This document shows, piece by piece, positions 28,273 through 36,060 of a stretch of 64,000 bases of DNA. How positions within the stretch are numbered: position 1 is the first letter of the stretch; each line of letters starts with the position of its first letter. Below the pieces are notes generated by a model that was not told the origin of the DNA, did not search any database, and saw nothing but the letters and a program-made list of their open reading frames with translations. The stretch is from Corynebacterium capitovis DSM 44611 (lineage in GTDB: Bacteria; Actinomycetota; Actinomycetes; Mycobacteriales; Mycobacteriaceae), in assembly GCF_030440535.1 (NCBI RefSeq), contig NZ_CP047117.1, forward strand, positions 1,798,001 to 1,862,000, written 5' to 3'. The position numbers and the translations under genes are program-made.

Positions 28273-29496
28273 ATGCCGAACGCCCCCCACTCGAACGACC
28301 CCCGCGACAACCTGGGGGAATACGTGCTGGGCAAGGACGGCACTCCCATCGTCGACAGGTACGGACGCCCGGTCCGCCTGCGGCGTCCCGGGACGCCACC
28401 GGTGCGACCACAGCAGCCACGGCAGCCACAGCGCGCGGCGGGGGAGTACAGGCCTCGCAGCGTTCCGCAGATCGCCCCGCGCCAGAATCAGCCCCGGCAG
28501 CATGTGCAACCCCAGCAGGCCAGAGTGGAACCCGTCCCCATGCGCATCTCTCGGTCGCGCCGGAGGGAAAAACCGAGGGTGAGCTCGACCCGTGTGCCGC
28601 GCTTGCGCCCTGGGCTCGGGTGCAGTGGCATCTTCGGTCTCATTGTGGCGCTGCTGTTGGCGTTGACGTTGATCACCGACGCACGCCTGGCCCGCGTTGA
28701 CGCCCTGCCCGACCAGCACATCGCTAACACCGCGGGGACGAACTGGCTCCTCGTAGGTTCAGATTCCCGGCAAGGACTTAGCGACGCCGAGGCAGCGCGT
28801 TTAGGCACGGGCGGGGACATCGGCAGTACCCGCACCGACACAATCATGCTGCTGCACCTTCCGCTGACGGGGTCGGCGACGCTAATGTCCATTCCCCGCG
28901 ACTCGTACGTGTCTATCCCCGGTTACGGGATGGACAAGATCAACGCGGCGTTTTCCTACGGCGGCCCGCAGTTGCTCAGTGAAACCGTAGAGCACGCGAC
29001 GGGCCTGCGGGTGGACCGTTACGCGGAGATCGGCATGGGAGGCCTATCCGGCGTCGTCGACGCAATCGGCGGAGTGGAGATGTGTGTGCGCGAGGCCATC
29101 GACGACCCGTTAGCCAACATCAACCTCCAGCCGGGGTGCCAAAAAATGGACGGGCCGACGGGTCTGGGGTACGTGCGTACCCGCGCCACCGCCCAGGGGG
29201 ACATCGACCGTGTGCAGCGCCAGCGGGAGTTCCTCGCCGCGATCGTGGACAAGGTCACGTCCCCGTCCGTCCTGCTCAACCCCTTCCGCACGCTCCGCCT
29301 CGCGTGGGTGATCCCCAGCCTGTTCACCGTGGGTAGCGGCGACCACATCTGGAACCTGGCGCGCATCGCCCTAGCCATGCGAGGCGGGGTCAGTACCGTC
29401 ACTGTCCCCGTCGGTGGCTTCGAGGACTCCGACGTCGGCAGCGTCATCCTCTGGGATGACGCTGCCGCTGAGGACCTGTTCGCCTCGCTGCGTTAA
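28273..29496 (+). CDS. LytR-CpsA-Psr family cell-wall ligase
   Basis: Attaches arabinogalactan or another wall polymer to peptidoglycan. The 407-residue protein has a long basic, Pro-rich cytoplasmic N-terminus (about 115 residues), one membrane helix (GIFGLIVALLLALTLI), and an extracytoplasmic LCP domain with GSDSRQGL, RTDTIMLLHL, SIPRDSYV, DKINAAFSYGG and YVRTRATAQGDIDRVQRQ, the conserved Arg/Asp residues that hold the polyprenyl pyrophosphate. TAAGCT lies 7 nt before the ATG, so the message is probably leaderless. The stop overlaps the convergent symporter gene by 4 nt. Confidence 0.93.
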   Translation: MPNAPHSNDPRDNLGEYVLGKDGTPIVDRYGRPVRLRRPGTPPVRPQQPRQPQRAAGEYRPRSVPQIAPRQNQPRQHVQPQQARVEPVPMRISRSRRREKPRVSSTRVPRLRPGLGCSGIFGLIVALLLALTLITDARLARVDALPDQHIANTAGTNWLLVGSDSRQGLSDAEAARLGTGGDIGSTRTDTIMLLHLPLTGSATLMSIPRDSYVSIPGYGMDKINAAFSYGGPQLLSETVEHATGLRVDRYAEIGMGGLSGVVDAIGGVEMCVREAIDDPLANINLQPGCQKMDGPTGLGYVRTRATAQGDIDRVQRQREFLAAIVDKVTSPSVLLNPFRTLRLAWVIPSLFTVGSGDHIWNLARIALAMRGGVSTVTVPVGGFEDSDVGSVILWDDAAAEDLFASLR

Positions 29497-31046
29497 ACAG
29501 TCGCGCGGGTTGAACCTGGAGGGGTACCGCTGGCGGGCCAGGTGCCGTCGGCAAGCATGGCTGCCTTTCGTTCCTCCCAGAAGTCCGCGTTCTTGATGCC
29601 CAGGGCTTCGGGGTCAAAGTTCGGCTCGAGCCCGGCCTTCTTCTGGCGCCGGTAGTCCCACAGGCACTTCAGCGCCGGGCCTTGCAGCACAAGGATGGCC
29701 AGGATGTTGAGCCACGCGGTTGTGCCCACGCCGATGTCGCCGAGCGCCCAGGCATCACCCGGCGTGCTCGTGGCACCGACGTACACGGAGATAACGATCA
29801 CGAGGCGCAGCAGCCAGATGATGACCCGGCGGGCGGTTTCGTTGTGGACCCAGCGGTTGAGGTAGGCGAAGTTAACTTCGGCCAGGTAGTAGTACGCCAG
29901 CACCGTGGTGAACGCGAAGAACATGATCGCCAACGCGACGAACGACGGGCCGATGCCAGACGCGAACGTGTCCAGGCCCTGCTGAACGAAACCGGGGCCG
30001 ACGGCAACGCCGTCGGGAAGCGAACCGGCGTAGCGAACCGCGCCGTCCTCAGACTGCCCCTCGAAGACCTTGTACATATCGGTCGAGATGATGATGAACG
30101 CGGTCGCGGAACACACGAAGAGGGTGTCGACGTACACCGCGAACGCCTGGACGAAGCCCTGTTTGGCGGGGTGGGACACCTCGGCAGCGGCCGCCGACTG
30201 CGGGCCAGTACCCTGCCCCGCCTCGTTGGAGTAAATACCACGCTTCACACCCCATTGGATGGCCGCGCCCAGCATGCCGGAGAATGCCGCTTCGTGGTCG
30301 AACGCGGAGCGGAAGATCAGCCCGAATACCTCGGGGATTTGTGACGCGTGAGCGAACAGAACGAGGATCGACACAACGATGTAGACCACCGCCATGACCG
30401 GAACGACGAGGGAGGCGAACGTCGCAATACGCTTCACTCCACCGATGATGATCACACCCAGCAACACGGCCATGAGCAGGGCGGAGACCCACGTGGGCAC
30501 ACTCCAGGCGTTCTCCACCGCCGCAGCCACGCCGTTGGCCTGAATACCCGGCAGGAAGTACGAGGTGGCCAGCAGCATGCTCAGCGCGAAAGCAATCGCG
30601 TACACCAACGCAAAGGGGCGCGCCTTGGTGTGGCGGTAGGCCTTCTCGATGTAATACGCGGGCCCGCCACGGTACTCGCCGGTGTCCCGGTCCTTTTCTT
30701 TGTAGATCTGGGCCAGGGTGCACTCGATGAAGGAGGTCGCAGAGCCAAGCAGGGCCACCGCCCACATCCAAAACACCGCGCCCGGGCCGCCGAACGCGAT
30801 CGCCGTTGCCACGCCGGCGATGTTGCCGACGCCAACGCGTCCTGCCAAAGACACCATCAGCGATTGGAATGACGAGATGCCGGATTCCGATTTCTCACCC
30901 TGGGTGATCTGCCGGATCATGTCCGGAATGCACCGGATCTGGAGGAACACGGTCGCCAGCGTGAAATACGCGCCGGCACCCAGACAGAGGTACACAAGCC
31001 AGTTGGACCAGATGAGGTCATTGAGCGTGGATAAGACGCTATCCAT
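29493..31046 (-). CDS. Sodium/alanine symporter (AGCS family)
   Basis: Inner-membrane transporter of 517 residues with about eleven helices that couples alanine or glycine uptake to sodium. It shows the family signatures ARVGVGNIAGVATAIAFGGP-like (as GRVGVGNIAG), FWMWAVALLGSATSFIECTL, and AIQWGVKRGIYSNEAGQGTG. The C-terminal 50 residues are cytoplasmic and charged. Convergent with the LCP gene. The upstream gap of about 290 bp holds a DtxR-like site (31232-31250) and the promoters for this gene and the DUF1540 gene. Confidence 0.94.
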   Translation of the reverse strand: MDSVLSTLNDLIWSNWLVYLCLGAGAYFTLATVFLQIRCIPDMIRQITQGEKSESGISSFQSLMVSLAGRVGVGNIAGVATAIAFGGPGAVFWMWAVALLGSATSFIECTLAQIYKEKDRDTGEYRGGPAYYIEKAYRHTKARPFALVYAIAFALSMLLATSYFLPGIQANGVAAAVENAWSVPTWVSALLMAVLLGVIIIGGVKRIATFASLVVPVMAVVYIVVSILVLFAHASQIPEVFGLIFRSAFDHEAAFSGMLGAAIQWGVKRGIYSNEAGQGTGPQSAAAAEVSHPAKQGFVQAFAVYVDTLFVCSATAFIIISTDMYKVFEGQSEDGAVRYAGSLPDGVAVGPGFVQQGLDTFASGIGPSFVALAIMFFAFTTVLAYYYLAEVNFAYLNRWVHNETARRVIIWLLRLVIVISVYVGATSTPGDAWALGDIGVGTTAWLNILAILVLQGPALKCLWDYRRQKKAGLEPNFDPEALGIKNADFWEERKAAMLADGTWPASGTPPGSTRATV

Positions 31047-31231
31047 ATCTCCTCCTTGGGGATGGGCAAAGACCGCGAGTTACGGCCCACGCCGCCCCTC
31101 GTAGCCGGTACGTTACCGCCCCAAACTGTCTCTGCGCAGGCACTCGGGCAGCGCACTTTTTCGACGCCCCGAGTATGCGCCCCCGGGAATTTAGCAACGA
31201 AAAGGTTTTAAAAATAGACCCTGACCTGCGA

Positions 31232-31250
31232 TTATCTAAGGCAAACCTTG
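31232..31250 (-). promoter_or_regulatory. Possible DtxR-type operator, weak
   Basis: On the minus strand CAAGGTTTGCCTTAGATAA agrees with the 19-bp DtxR consensus TWAGGTWAGSCTWACCTWA at 15 positions, with the right half weaker. It lies between the symporter gene and the DUF1540 gene, about 90 bp before the latter. Confidence 0.3.
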
Positions 31251-31339
31251 GGTGACAGGTGGACAGAGGTGCTTTACGCTGACCCATGTAGGAGCCCGCC
31301 GCCGTCCCAGATTGGGACTTCCTCGAAAGGATCACCGCC

Positions 31340-31624
31340 ATGTCCACCACCCAGATGCCCCCCGTCCGCACCTGCAGCGTCGATGCCTGCTCGTTCAACC
31401 AGAGCGGTTGCCACGCTTTCGCCGTGACCATCGACAACACGTCCTCGTGCGCCACGTTCATCCCCCTCACCCGCAAGGGCGGCCTGCCGGTCGCCTCGGC
31501 GCAGGTGGGCGCGTGCCAGCGCACCGACTGCACGCACAACGACAGCCTGGCGTGTAACGCAACGTCCGTGTTGGTTGGCAGCGGCGCGGACACCGCCGAC
31601 TGCCTCACCTTCGAACCGCGTTAA
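31340..31624 (+). CDS. Cysteine-rich DUF1540 protein
   Basis: Small cytoplasmic protein of 94 residues with two Cys-rich units: CSVDACSFNQSGCHAF and CQRTDCTHNDSLACNA, each in the C-x4-C-x6-C spacing of DUF1540, plus a middle CATFIP and late C. The pattern suggests metal binding, probably zinc. GAAAGGA lies 8 nt before the ATG. Convergent with hutG, whose stop follows after 1 nt. A role is not known; DUF1540 proteins are not part of the histidine pathway. Confidence 0.8.
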   Translation: MSTTQMPPVRTCSVDACSFNQSGCHAFAVTIDNTSSCATFIPLTRKGGLPVASAQVGACQRTDCTHNDSLACNATSVLVGSGADTADCLTFEPR

Positions 31625-31625
31625 G

Positions 31626-32561
31626 CTAGCCTCTCCGCACGGCCGCGACGTGCTCATTCACGATCTCGTGGATGAGCCGCGCGGCCGCCCGCGCGGTACG
31701 GGCATCTATATCGTAGGCGGGGTTGAGTTCTACCACATCGAGAACCGCGACACGCCTGGTAGCCGCAACGGCGCATACCATGGCCCGGAGCTTCTCCAGT
31801 GACACACCGAACCCCGCGGGCGCGGACACGCCCGGCGCGATTGACGCAGGAAGGACGTCGAGGTCGATGCTCAGGTGGATAGGCGTGTCGCCTTCGACGG
31901 CCGCGGCGGCCCGTCGCGCGGCGTCACCCACGCTCAGTTCCGCCACATCCGTGTCGAGGACAGTGGTGACTCCCAGGGACGCGGCGGCGTCGAAAAGTGC
32001 CTTTGTATTGTTCGGCTCCGAGATTCCGAAGACCGAGTAGGAGAAGTCCTCCCCCACGAGGTCGGCGATCTGCCGGAAGGGCGTTCCCGAGGTGGGCCGA
32101 TCCGCCTGGCGCAGGTCGAAGTGGGCGTCGAAGTTGATGATGCTCATCGGCCCCAGTGCTTCAAAGGCGCCGCGGTGAGAGGCGAACGACGTCTCGTGCC
32201 CGCCGCCAAGAACGACGGTGAGGTTGCCAGCTTCGGCGAGACCACGAACGCGGCTCGACAGCTCCTTCTGCCCGCCCTCTAGGTCTTCGCCCTGTGTGGT
32301 CACCGTGCCGGCGTCTACGAGCGGGTAGTCGTGGTGGACCGCGAGGCTCGCCAGCGCGGCGCGCAAGGCCTCGGGACCGTCGGCCGCTCCCTGTCGCCCG
32401 CCATTTCGACGCACGCCTTCGTCGGAGGAAAAGCCAAGCAACGCCACGGCATCGCGGGTGTGTGGCGACGCGGGGTTGATCACGCTGTGCCAGCGGGCGT
32501 GCTCGGGCCCAGGCCCGTCGTCGCGTCCGGTCCAGGCAGAGGCGGGAGTGTAGAGGCTCAT
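31626..32561 (-). CDS. hutG: Formimidoylglutamase
   Basis: Last step of histidine breakdown: hydrolyses N-formimino-glutamate to glutamate and formamide. The protein of about 311 residues is an arginase-fold enzyme with GGGHETSFA, NFDAHFDLR and SIDLDVLPASIAPG, which supply the manganese ligands. I prefer ATG 32561 (MSLYTPASAW); a GTG at 32579 is 3 nt from the permease stop and also possible. It is co-transcribed with the permease, away from the hutHUI genes but within the same locus. Confidence 0.9.
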   Translation of the reverse strand: MSLYTPASAWTGRDDGPGPEHARWHSVINPASPHTRDAVALLGFSSDEGVRRNGGRQGAADGPEALRAALASLAVHHDYPLVDAGTVTTQGEDLEGGQKELSSRVRGLAEAGNLTVVLGGGHETSFASHRGAFEALGPMSIINFDAHFDLRQADRPTSGTPFRQIADLVGEDFSYSVFGISEPNNTKALFDAAASLGVTTVLDTDVAELSVGDAARRAAAAVEGDTPIHLSIDLDVLPASIAPGVSAPAGFGVSLEKLRAMVCAVAATRRVAVLDVVELNPAYDIDARTARAAARLIHEIVNEHVAAVRRG

Positions 32562-32582
32562 GCCGGTCAGATTACCCACCGT

Positions 32583-33998
32583 TTACACCGCGTCGGGGGC
32601 GTACCCGCCCGGAACGGGGTGGTTGACGCCCTCAACCTTGGCGCGGCCCGTCGCAAAGTAAAGGCCCACGCACGCGATGCTGAAGATGACGCCAACGGCG
32701 AGCGCCGGGCGGAAATCGGGCTGCCATGCCATGACGCCGAAAGTGAAGAGGATGAAGATAACCGCCGCGTACTGACCGTAGGGCCAGAAGGGGACTCGGT
32801 AGTCTAGGCGCGCCACCTCCTCCGCCGTCATGCGGCGGCGGGAAGCGATGTGCGCCAGAAGGATCATCAGCCACACGAAGATCGTGGCGAAGGTGGCCAG
32901 GGAGGCGATCAACTCGAACACGCCTTCCGGGATGACGGCGTTGAGCACCACGCCGATGATCATCACACCGAGCAGGATGACCGTTGTCATCACGGGCACG
33001 CCGCGCATCGTTTTCGCCATCACCGCGGGCGCGAGGCGCTGTTTAGCTAGGCCGTTGAGCACGCGTCCCGCTCCGAAGAGATCAGCGTTGATCGCCGACA
33101 AGGCAGCGGTGATGACCACGACGTTGAGCAGCGCGGCGGCCCAGTTGACACCGAGGGCGGAGAAAATTTGCACGAAGGGCGACTCCTCACCGGTGATGGT
33201 GTCCCACGGGTTGATCATGAGGATGACTAGGATCGCCAGCACGTAGAAGATGAGGATGCGCGCAGGCACAGTGTTGATCGCCTTCGGGATCGCCCGGGAC
33301 GGGTCCTCGGCTTCCGTGCCCGCTACGCCGATGATTTCAGTTCCGCCGAACGCGAAGAGCACGAGAATAAACGACGAGACCATCCCACCAAAACCGTGGG
33401 GGAAGAACCCGTTATTCACCAGGTTTTGAGGGCCGGTTGTCTCAGCCGAGGAGAGCCCGAAGAGCAAGACTGCCGCCCCCGCAATGATCATCGCGACGAC
33501 GGCGCCTACTTTCACCAGGGTGAACCAGAACTCGAGCTCGCCAAACGCTCTAGTCGACGCCACATTCGCCGCCCCGACAATCAACAGCGCCACGACAATC
33601 CACACCCAGCGCGACACATCAGGGAACCAAAAGCCCATGTAGATGCCGATTGCTGTGAGGTCGGCGAGGGCCACGATGACCATCTCGAAGGCGAACATCC
33701 ACCCGGTAAGGTAACCGGACGCACCCCCCAAGTGGGCGCGTGTGTACTCCGCAAAGGAGCCTGCAACGGGGTGGCGCACGGCCATCTCGCCGAGGGCGCG
33801 GAGCACGAAGTAGATCACGGCGCCACCGAGGAGGTAGACGAGAAGCACGGACGGGCCGGCAGCCTGGATAGCGCCGGCGGAACCGTAGAACAGCCCGGTG
33901 CCAATGGCGGAGCCGAGCGCGATGAAGTGGAGGTGGCGGCTGGTTAGTCCGCGTCCCTCGGTGTGGGCCGGAGCGCCACCGGGGTGAATCGTCGTCAT
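32583..33998 (-). CDS. APC-family amino acid permease, probable histidine importer
   Basis: Twelve-helix permease of about 471 residues of the amino acid transporter (AAT) type, with LHFIALGSAIGTGLFYGSAG at the N-terminus, GEMAVRHPVAGSFAEYTRAH and FAFGGTEIIGVAGTEAEDP. The frame is open upstream to 34196, but ATG 33998 (MTTIHPGGAP) is the natural start since the upstream part overlaps the divergent regulator and its operator. Coupling to hutG and divergence from hutR point to histidine as substrate; close relatives carry proline or aromatic amino acids, so this is inference. Confidence 0.85.
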   Translation of the reverse strand: MTTIHPGGAPAHTEGRGLTSRHLHFIALGSAIGTGLFYGSAGAIQAAGPSVLLVYLLGGAVIYFVLRALGEMAVRHPVAGSFAEYTRAHLGGASGYLTGWMFAFEMVIVALADLTAIGIYMGFWFPDVSRWVWIVVALLIVGAANVASTRAFGELEFWFTLVKVGAVVAMIIAGAAVLLFGLSSAETTGPQNLVNNGFFPHGFGGMVSSFILVLFAFGGTEIIGVAGTEAEDPSRAIPKAINTVPARILIFYVLAILVILMINPWDTITGEESPFVQIFSALGVNWAAALLNVVVITAALSAINADLFGAGRVLNGLAKQRLAPAVMAKTMRGVPVMTTVILLGVMIIGVVLNAVIPEGVFELIASLATFATIFVWLMILLAHIASRRRMTAEEVARLDYRVPFWPYGQYAAVIFILFTFGVMAWQPDFRPALAVGVIFSIACVGLYFATGRAKVEGVNHPVPGGYAPDAV

Positions 33999-34055
33999 GG
34001 CTGGGAAGTGTAGGTCACGTTTTCTCCCCGCTGTGATTCGCCTTTCTTTCCCCTG

Positions 34056-34069
34056 TCTCGCATGCCAGA
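34056..34069. promoter_or_regulatory. Probable HutR operator
   Basis: TCTCGCATGCCAGA is a palindrome with one mismatch (the perfect form is TCTGGCATGCCAGA). It lies 8 bp before the hutR start and between the divergent hutR and permease genes. The HutR motif I recall for Corynebacterium resistens is TCTGWWATWCCAGA, which agrees at 10 of 14 positions. Confidence 0.45.
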
Positions 34070-34077
34070 CTTTTTTC

Positions 34078-34815
34078 ATGATCCAGGTCCCCGCCGCCCG
34101 CAACGCGCTGCGCATCCTCACGCTGCTTTCACTTAGCGACGCCCCCTTGTCCGCCGCCCGCATCCAACGTGAATTGGAACTCCCCCGCTCCTCCACCTAC
34201 CACCTGCTGCGCGAGCTGGAGGCCTCCGGTTTCGTAGTGCACCTATCCAACCCCGGCACTTACGGCCTTGGCCTTGCCGCCTACCGGATGTCCGCGGCCT
34301 ACACCACCCAGCAGCCGCTGGTGCGCCTGGCTGCAAAGGACTTGGAAGCAGTCGCGGCTTTTGTCGGCGGGTCCACCCACCTGTCGCGCATGGCGGGCTC
34401 AGAGATCGTCTACCTGCACGAGGCCCGCGCCCCCAAGGCCGTCTCCTTGGTCACCGAGGTCGGCGTACGCCTGCCCGCCCTGTCCACCGCTTCGGGCAGG
34501 ATCATGGTGGCGCACCTGCCCGAGGCGGAGGTCAAGGCCGTGTTTTCCGCCTCTGGCGAGCAGCGCGCCTACCGCGTAATCACATCCCGCCTCAATCTCG
34601 CACGCGAGCGCGGATGGGACGACGAGCGCGAAGAGGTCTCGCGCGGCCAGGAGTCCGTGGCGGTGGCGGTGCTTGACCATTTGGACCGCCCGGCCGCGGC
34701 ACTCGCGGCGACGTTTGCGGCGGGGTCTAGGGACGAGGGGCAGCGCGCGGAGGTTATTGAGCGGCTTTCGACGGCGGCGCGGCGGGTAGCGGGGAGGTTT
34801 TTTGGTGGGGCGTAG
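34078..34815 (+). CDS. hutR: IclR-family regulator of histidine utilisation
   Basis: The 245-residue protein has an N-terminal winged helix-turn-helix (ALRILTLLSLSDAPLSAARI, then LELPRSSTYHLLRELEA) and a C-terminal effector domain with HLSRMAGSEIVYLHEA and LPALSTASGRIMVAHL, the IclR layout. In Corynebacterium the IclR-type HutR activates the hut genes in response to histidine or urocanate. Its divergent placement to permease-hutG, with a palindrome in between, supports that role. I use the symbol because of locus and family. Confidence 0.85.
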   Translation: MIQVPAARNALRILTLLSLSDAPLSAARIQRELELPRSSTYHLLRELEASGFVVHLSNPGTYGLGLAAYRMSAAYTTQQPLVRLAAKDLEAVAAFVGGSTHLSRMAGSEIVYLHEARAPKAVSLVTEVGVRLPALSTASGRIMVAHLPEAEVKAVFSASGEQRAYRVITSRLNLARERGWDDEREEVSRGQESVAVAVLDHLDRPAAALAATFAAGSRDEGQRAEVIERLSTAARRVAGRFFGGA

Positions 34816-34879
34816 GTCGTTGAGGCGCGCTATTCGACTCCGCTTGTCCGCCAAACTCCTTGGTTTGTCCTAAACTCTT

Positions 34880-35165
34880 GCAAAAATTTTTCGAGGGAGC
34901 CGACCCCCATGTGGTGGACACGCTGAAACCGGAATTTTGCTAGGGAAGTGAGGTGTTTCTGCCGAGCCACGCAAGTTTCAGTGTAGCCGGACACCGCTGT
35001 CCGAACACCGCTGGCACGAGATATTTACACCAGGGTTCGGTTCTTCGGAGCTTTTGCCGCCAGAGGCGGCGTAGGCCCACCGCGAACCGTTAAAGGGTGG
35101 CTAGATGCAGGAGGAGATTACCCGCGTCCCCGTACCAGTTCCAGACAGTGCTCACCAAGACCTGG
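34880..35165 (+). mobile_element. Decayed IS3-family remnant (left end and orfA-like)
   Basis: The stretch starts with CCGACCCCCATGTGGTGGAC, like the left end of several IS3-group elements. Behind it, with stops and shifts, the plus strand reads PSHASFSV then PDTAVRTPL and, to the end, RTVKGWLDAGGDYPRPRTS, which follows the layout of IS3 OrfA (M-P-x-x-x-F-S ... R-D-A-V ... LKGWL-x-A). No transposase orfB is present. The match is by eye and weak. The remnant touches the hicB stop. Confidence 0.35.
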
Positions 35166-35166
35166 C

Positions 35167-35493
35167 CTAGACGGATGCGAGCTTCTGGTTAATCAGCGTA
35201 TTGAGGGAAACCCCCTCAGTCTTAGCGGCAATAACCAGCCTGCGGTGCAGCGACGGGGAGGTCCGGACATTAAACCTCCCGGAATAGGACCTCGCGCCGA
35301 GGGGTTCGGGAATCTCCTCCCCTGAGCTCTCCATGTCTTCGACGACCTCGGCGACCAGTTCAAGCAGTCCCGCCTCCGCCTCCTGGCGATCGGGAGCCAG
35401 CCAAGACAACGAGGGAAATTCGGCCACGGTGGCAACGTAATCTTGGTCCTCCTCGGACCAGGAGACCTGGTAGGTGTACTTGTTAATGTCCAT
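35167..35493 (-). CDS. hicB: HicB-type antitoxin
   Basis: Antitoxin of 108 residues. The N-terminal degenerate RNase H-like HicB domain is visible (YTYQVSWSEEDQDYVATVAE, FPSLSWLA, and EAEAGLLELVAEVVEDM), and the C-terminal part FNVRTSPSLHRRLVIAAKTE, then GVSLNTLINQKLA, is a ribbon-helix-helix DNA-binding domain. It starts 5 nt after hicA, the usual toxin-first order of hicAB. It should neutralise HicA and repress the pair. Confidence 0.88.
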   Translation of the reverse strand: MDINKYTYQVSWSEEDQDYVATVAEFPSLSWLAPDRQEAEAGLLELVAEVVEDMESSGEEIPEPLGARSYSGRFNVRTSPSLHRRLVIAAKTEGVSLNTLINQKLASV

Positions 35494-35498
35494 GTGTC

Positions 35499-35765
35499 CT
35501 ACTCCTCCTTTTCCATATTGTTGCTGGCCAACTTGTCGATTGCCTGCAGCACCTGATTCACCTGGTAAGGCTTCGCCTTACCGTTGGCATTCTGAATGTT
35601 AACGCGGGGGTTTCCGGGCCAGGGTGTCTTGTAGGTCTTGTGAGATGTCTTCTTTGAGCTACGGCTCTCAAAATAGTGGTCGCACACTTTTTCCAGCTCG
35701 GAGAACCTGACGCTGGCAGGGGCTTTCCTCATTTTCGCCACAATGTCGTCGATGCCACTGCCCAT
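35499..35765 (-). CDS. hicA: HicA-type toxin (mRNA interferase)
   Basis: Toxin candidate of 88 residues. The double-stranded-RNA-binding-like fold is suggested by FSELEKVCDHYFE, SRSSKKTSHKTYKTPWPG with the catalytic His of the S-H motif, and VNIQNANGKAKPYQVNQVLQ with AIDKL, which agrees with HicA proteins in order and length. TACTAT ends 7 nt before the ATG and no ribosome site is seen, so the mRNA may be leaderless. The pair sits inside the hut locus next to an IS-like remnant, which suggests acquisition. Confidence 0.82.
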   Translation of the reverse strand: MGSGIDDIVAKMRKAPASVRFSELEKVCDHYFESRSSKKTSHKTYKTPWPGNPRVNIQNANGKAKPYQVNQVLQAIDKLASNNMEKEE

Positions 35766-35774
35766 GCGGCAGAT

Positions 35775-35792
35775 AGTACCACATACAGTACC
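35775..35792. promoter_or_regulatory. hicA promoter with direct repeats
   Basis: Two AGTACC copies 12 bp apart (35775 and 35787) cover the -10 TACTAT of hicA. A direct repeat with about one helix turn spacing over the promoter is a likely binding site for the HicB ribbon-helix-helix domain. The rest of 35793-36060 holds the hutH upstream region without further clear elements. Confidence 0.4.
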
Positions 35793-36060
35793 AGGAAGGG
35801 TGGCGCCTTATGTGGTGCCAGAGCCCAGGAGAGCTTCTAGTCGACGTAGCTGGTATGCCGGCCATCCCTCCGAATGCCTCGCACTCAAGTAAGTCCCTAC
35901 GCACCGCCAAGACGCCATGTTGAAAGTGCCCACCACCCCCGTAGCGCCCCGCCCCACTCACCCGCTACACTTACCCCCGTCGCGTCTGGCTGTCGCGCGT
36001 TGTAATCACCCGAGCCCTCGCAGGGCTCCGATCACCATGCATCCCGCAGAAAGGACAGCC

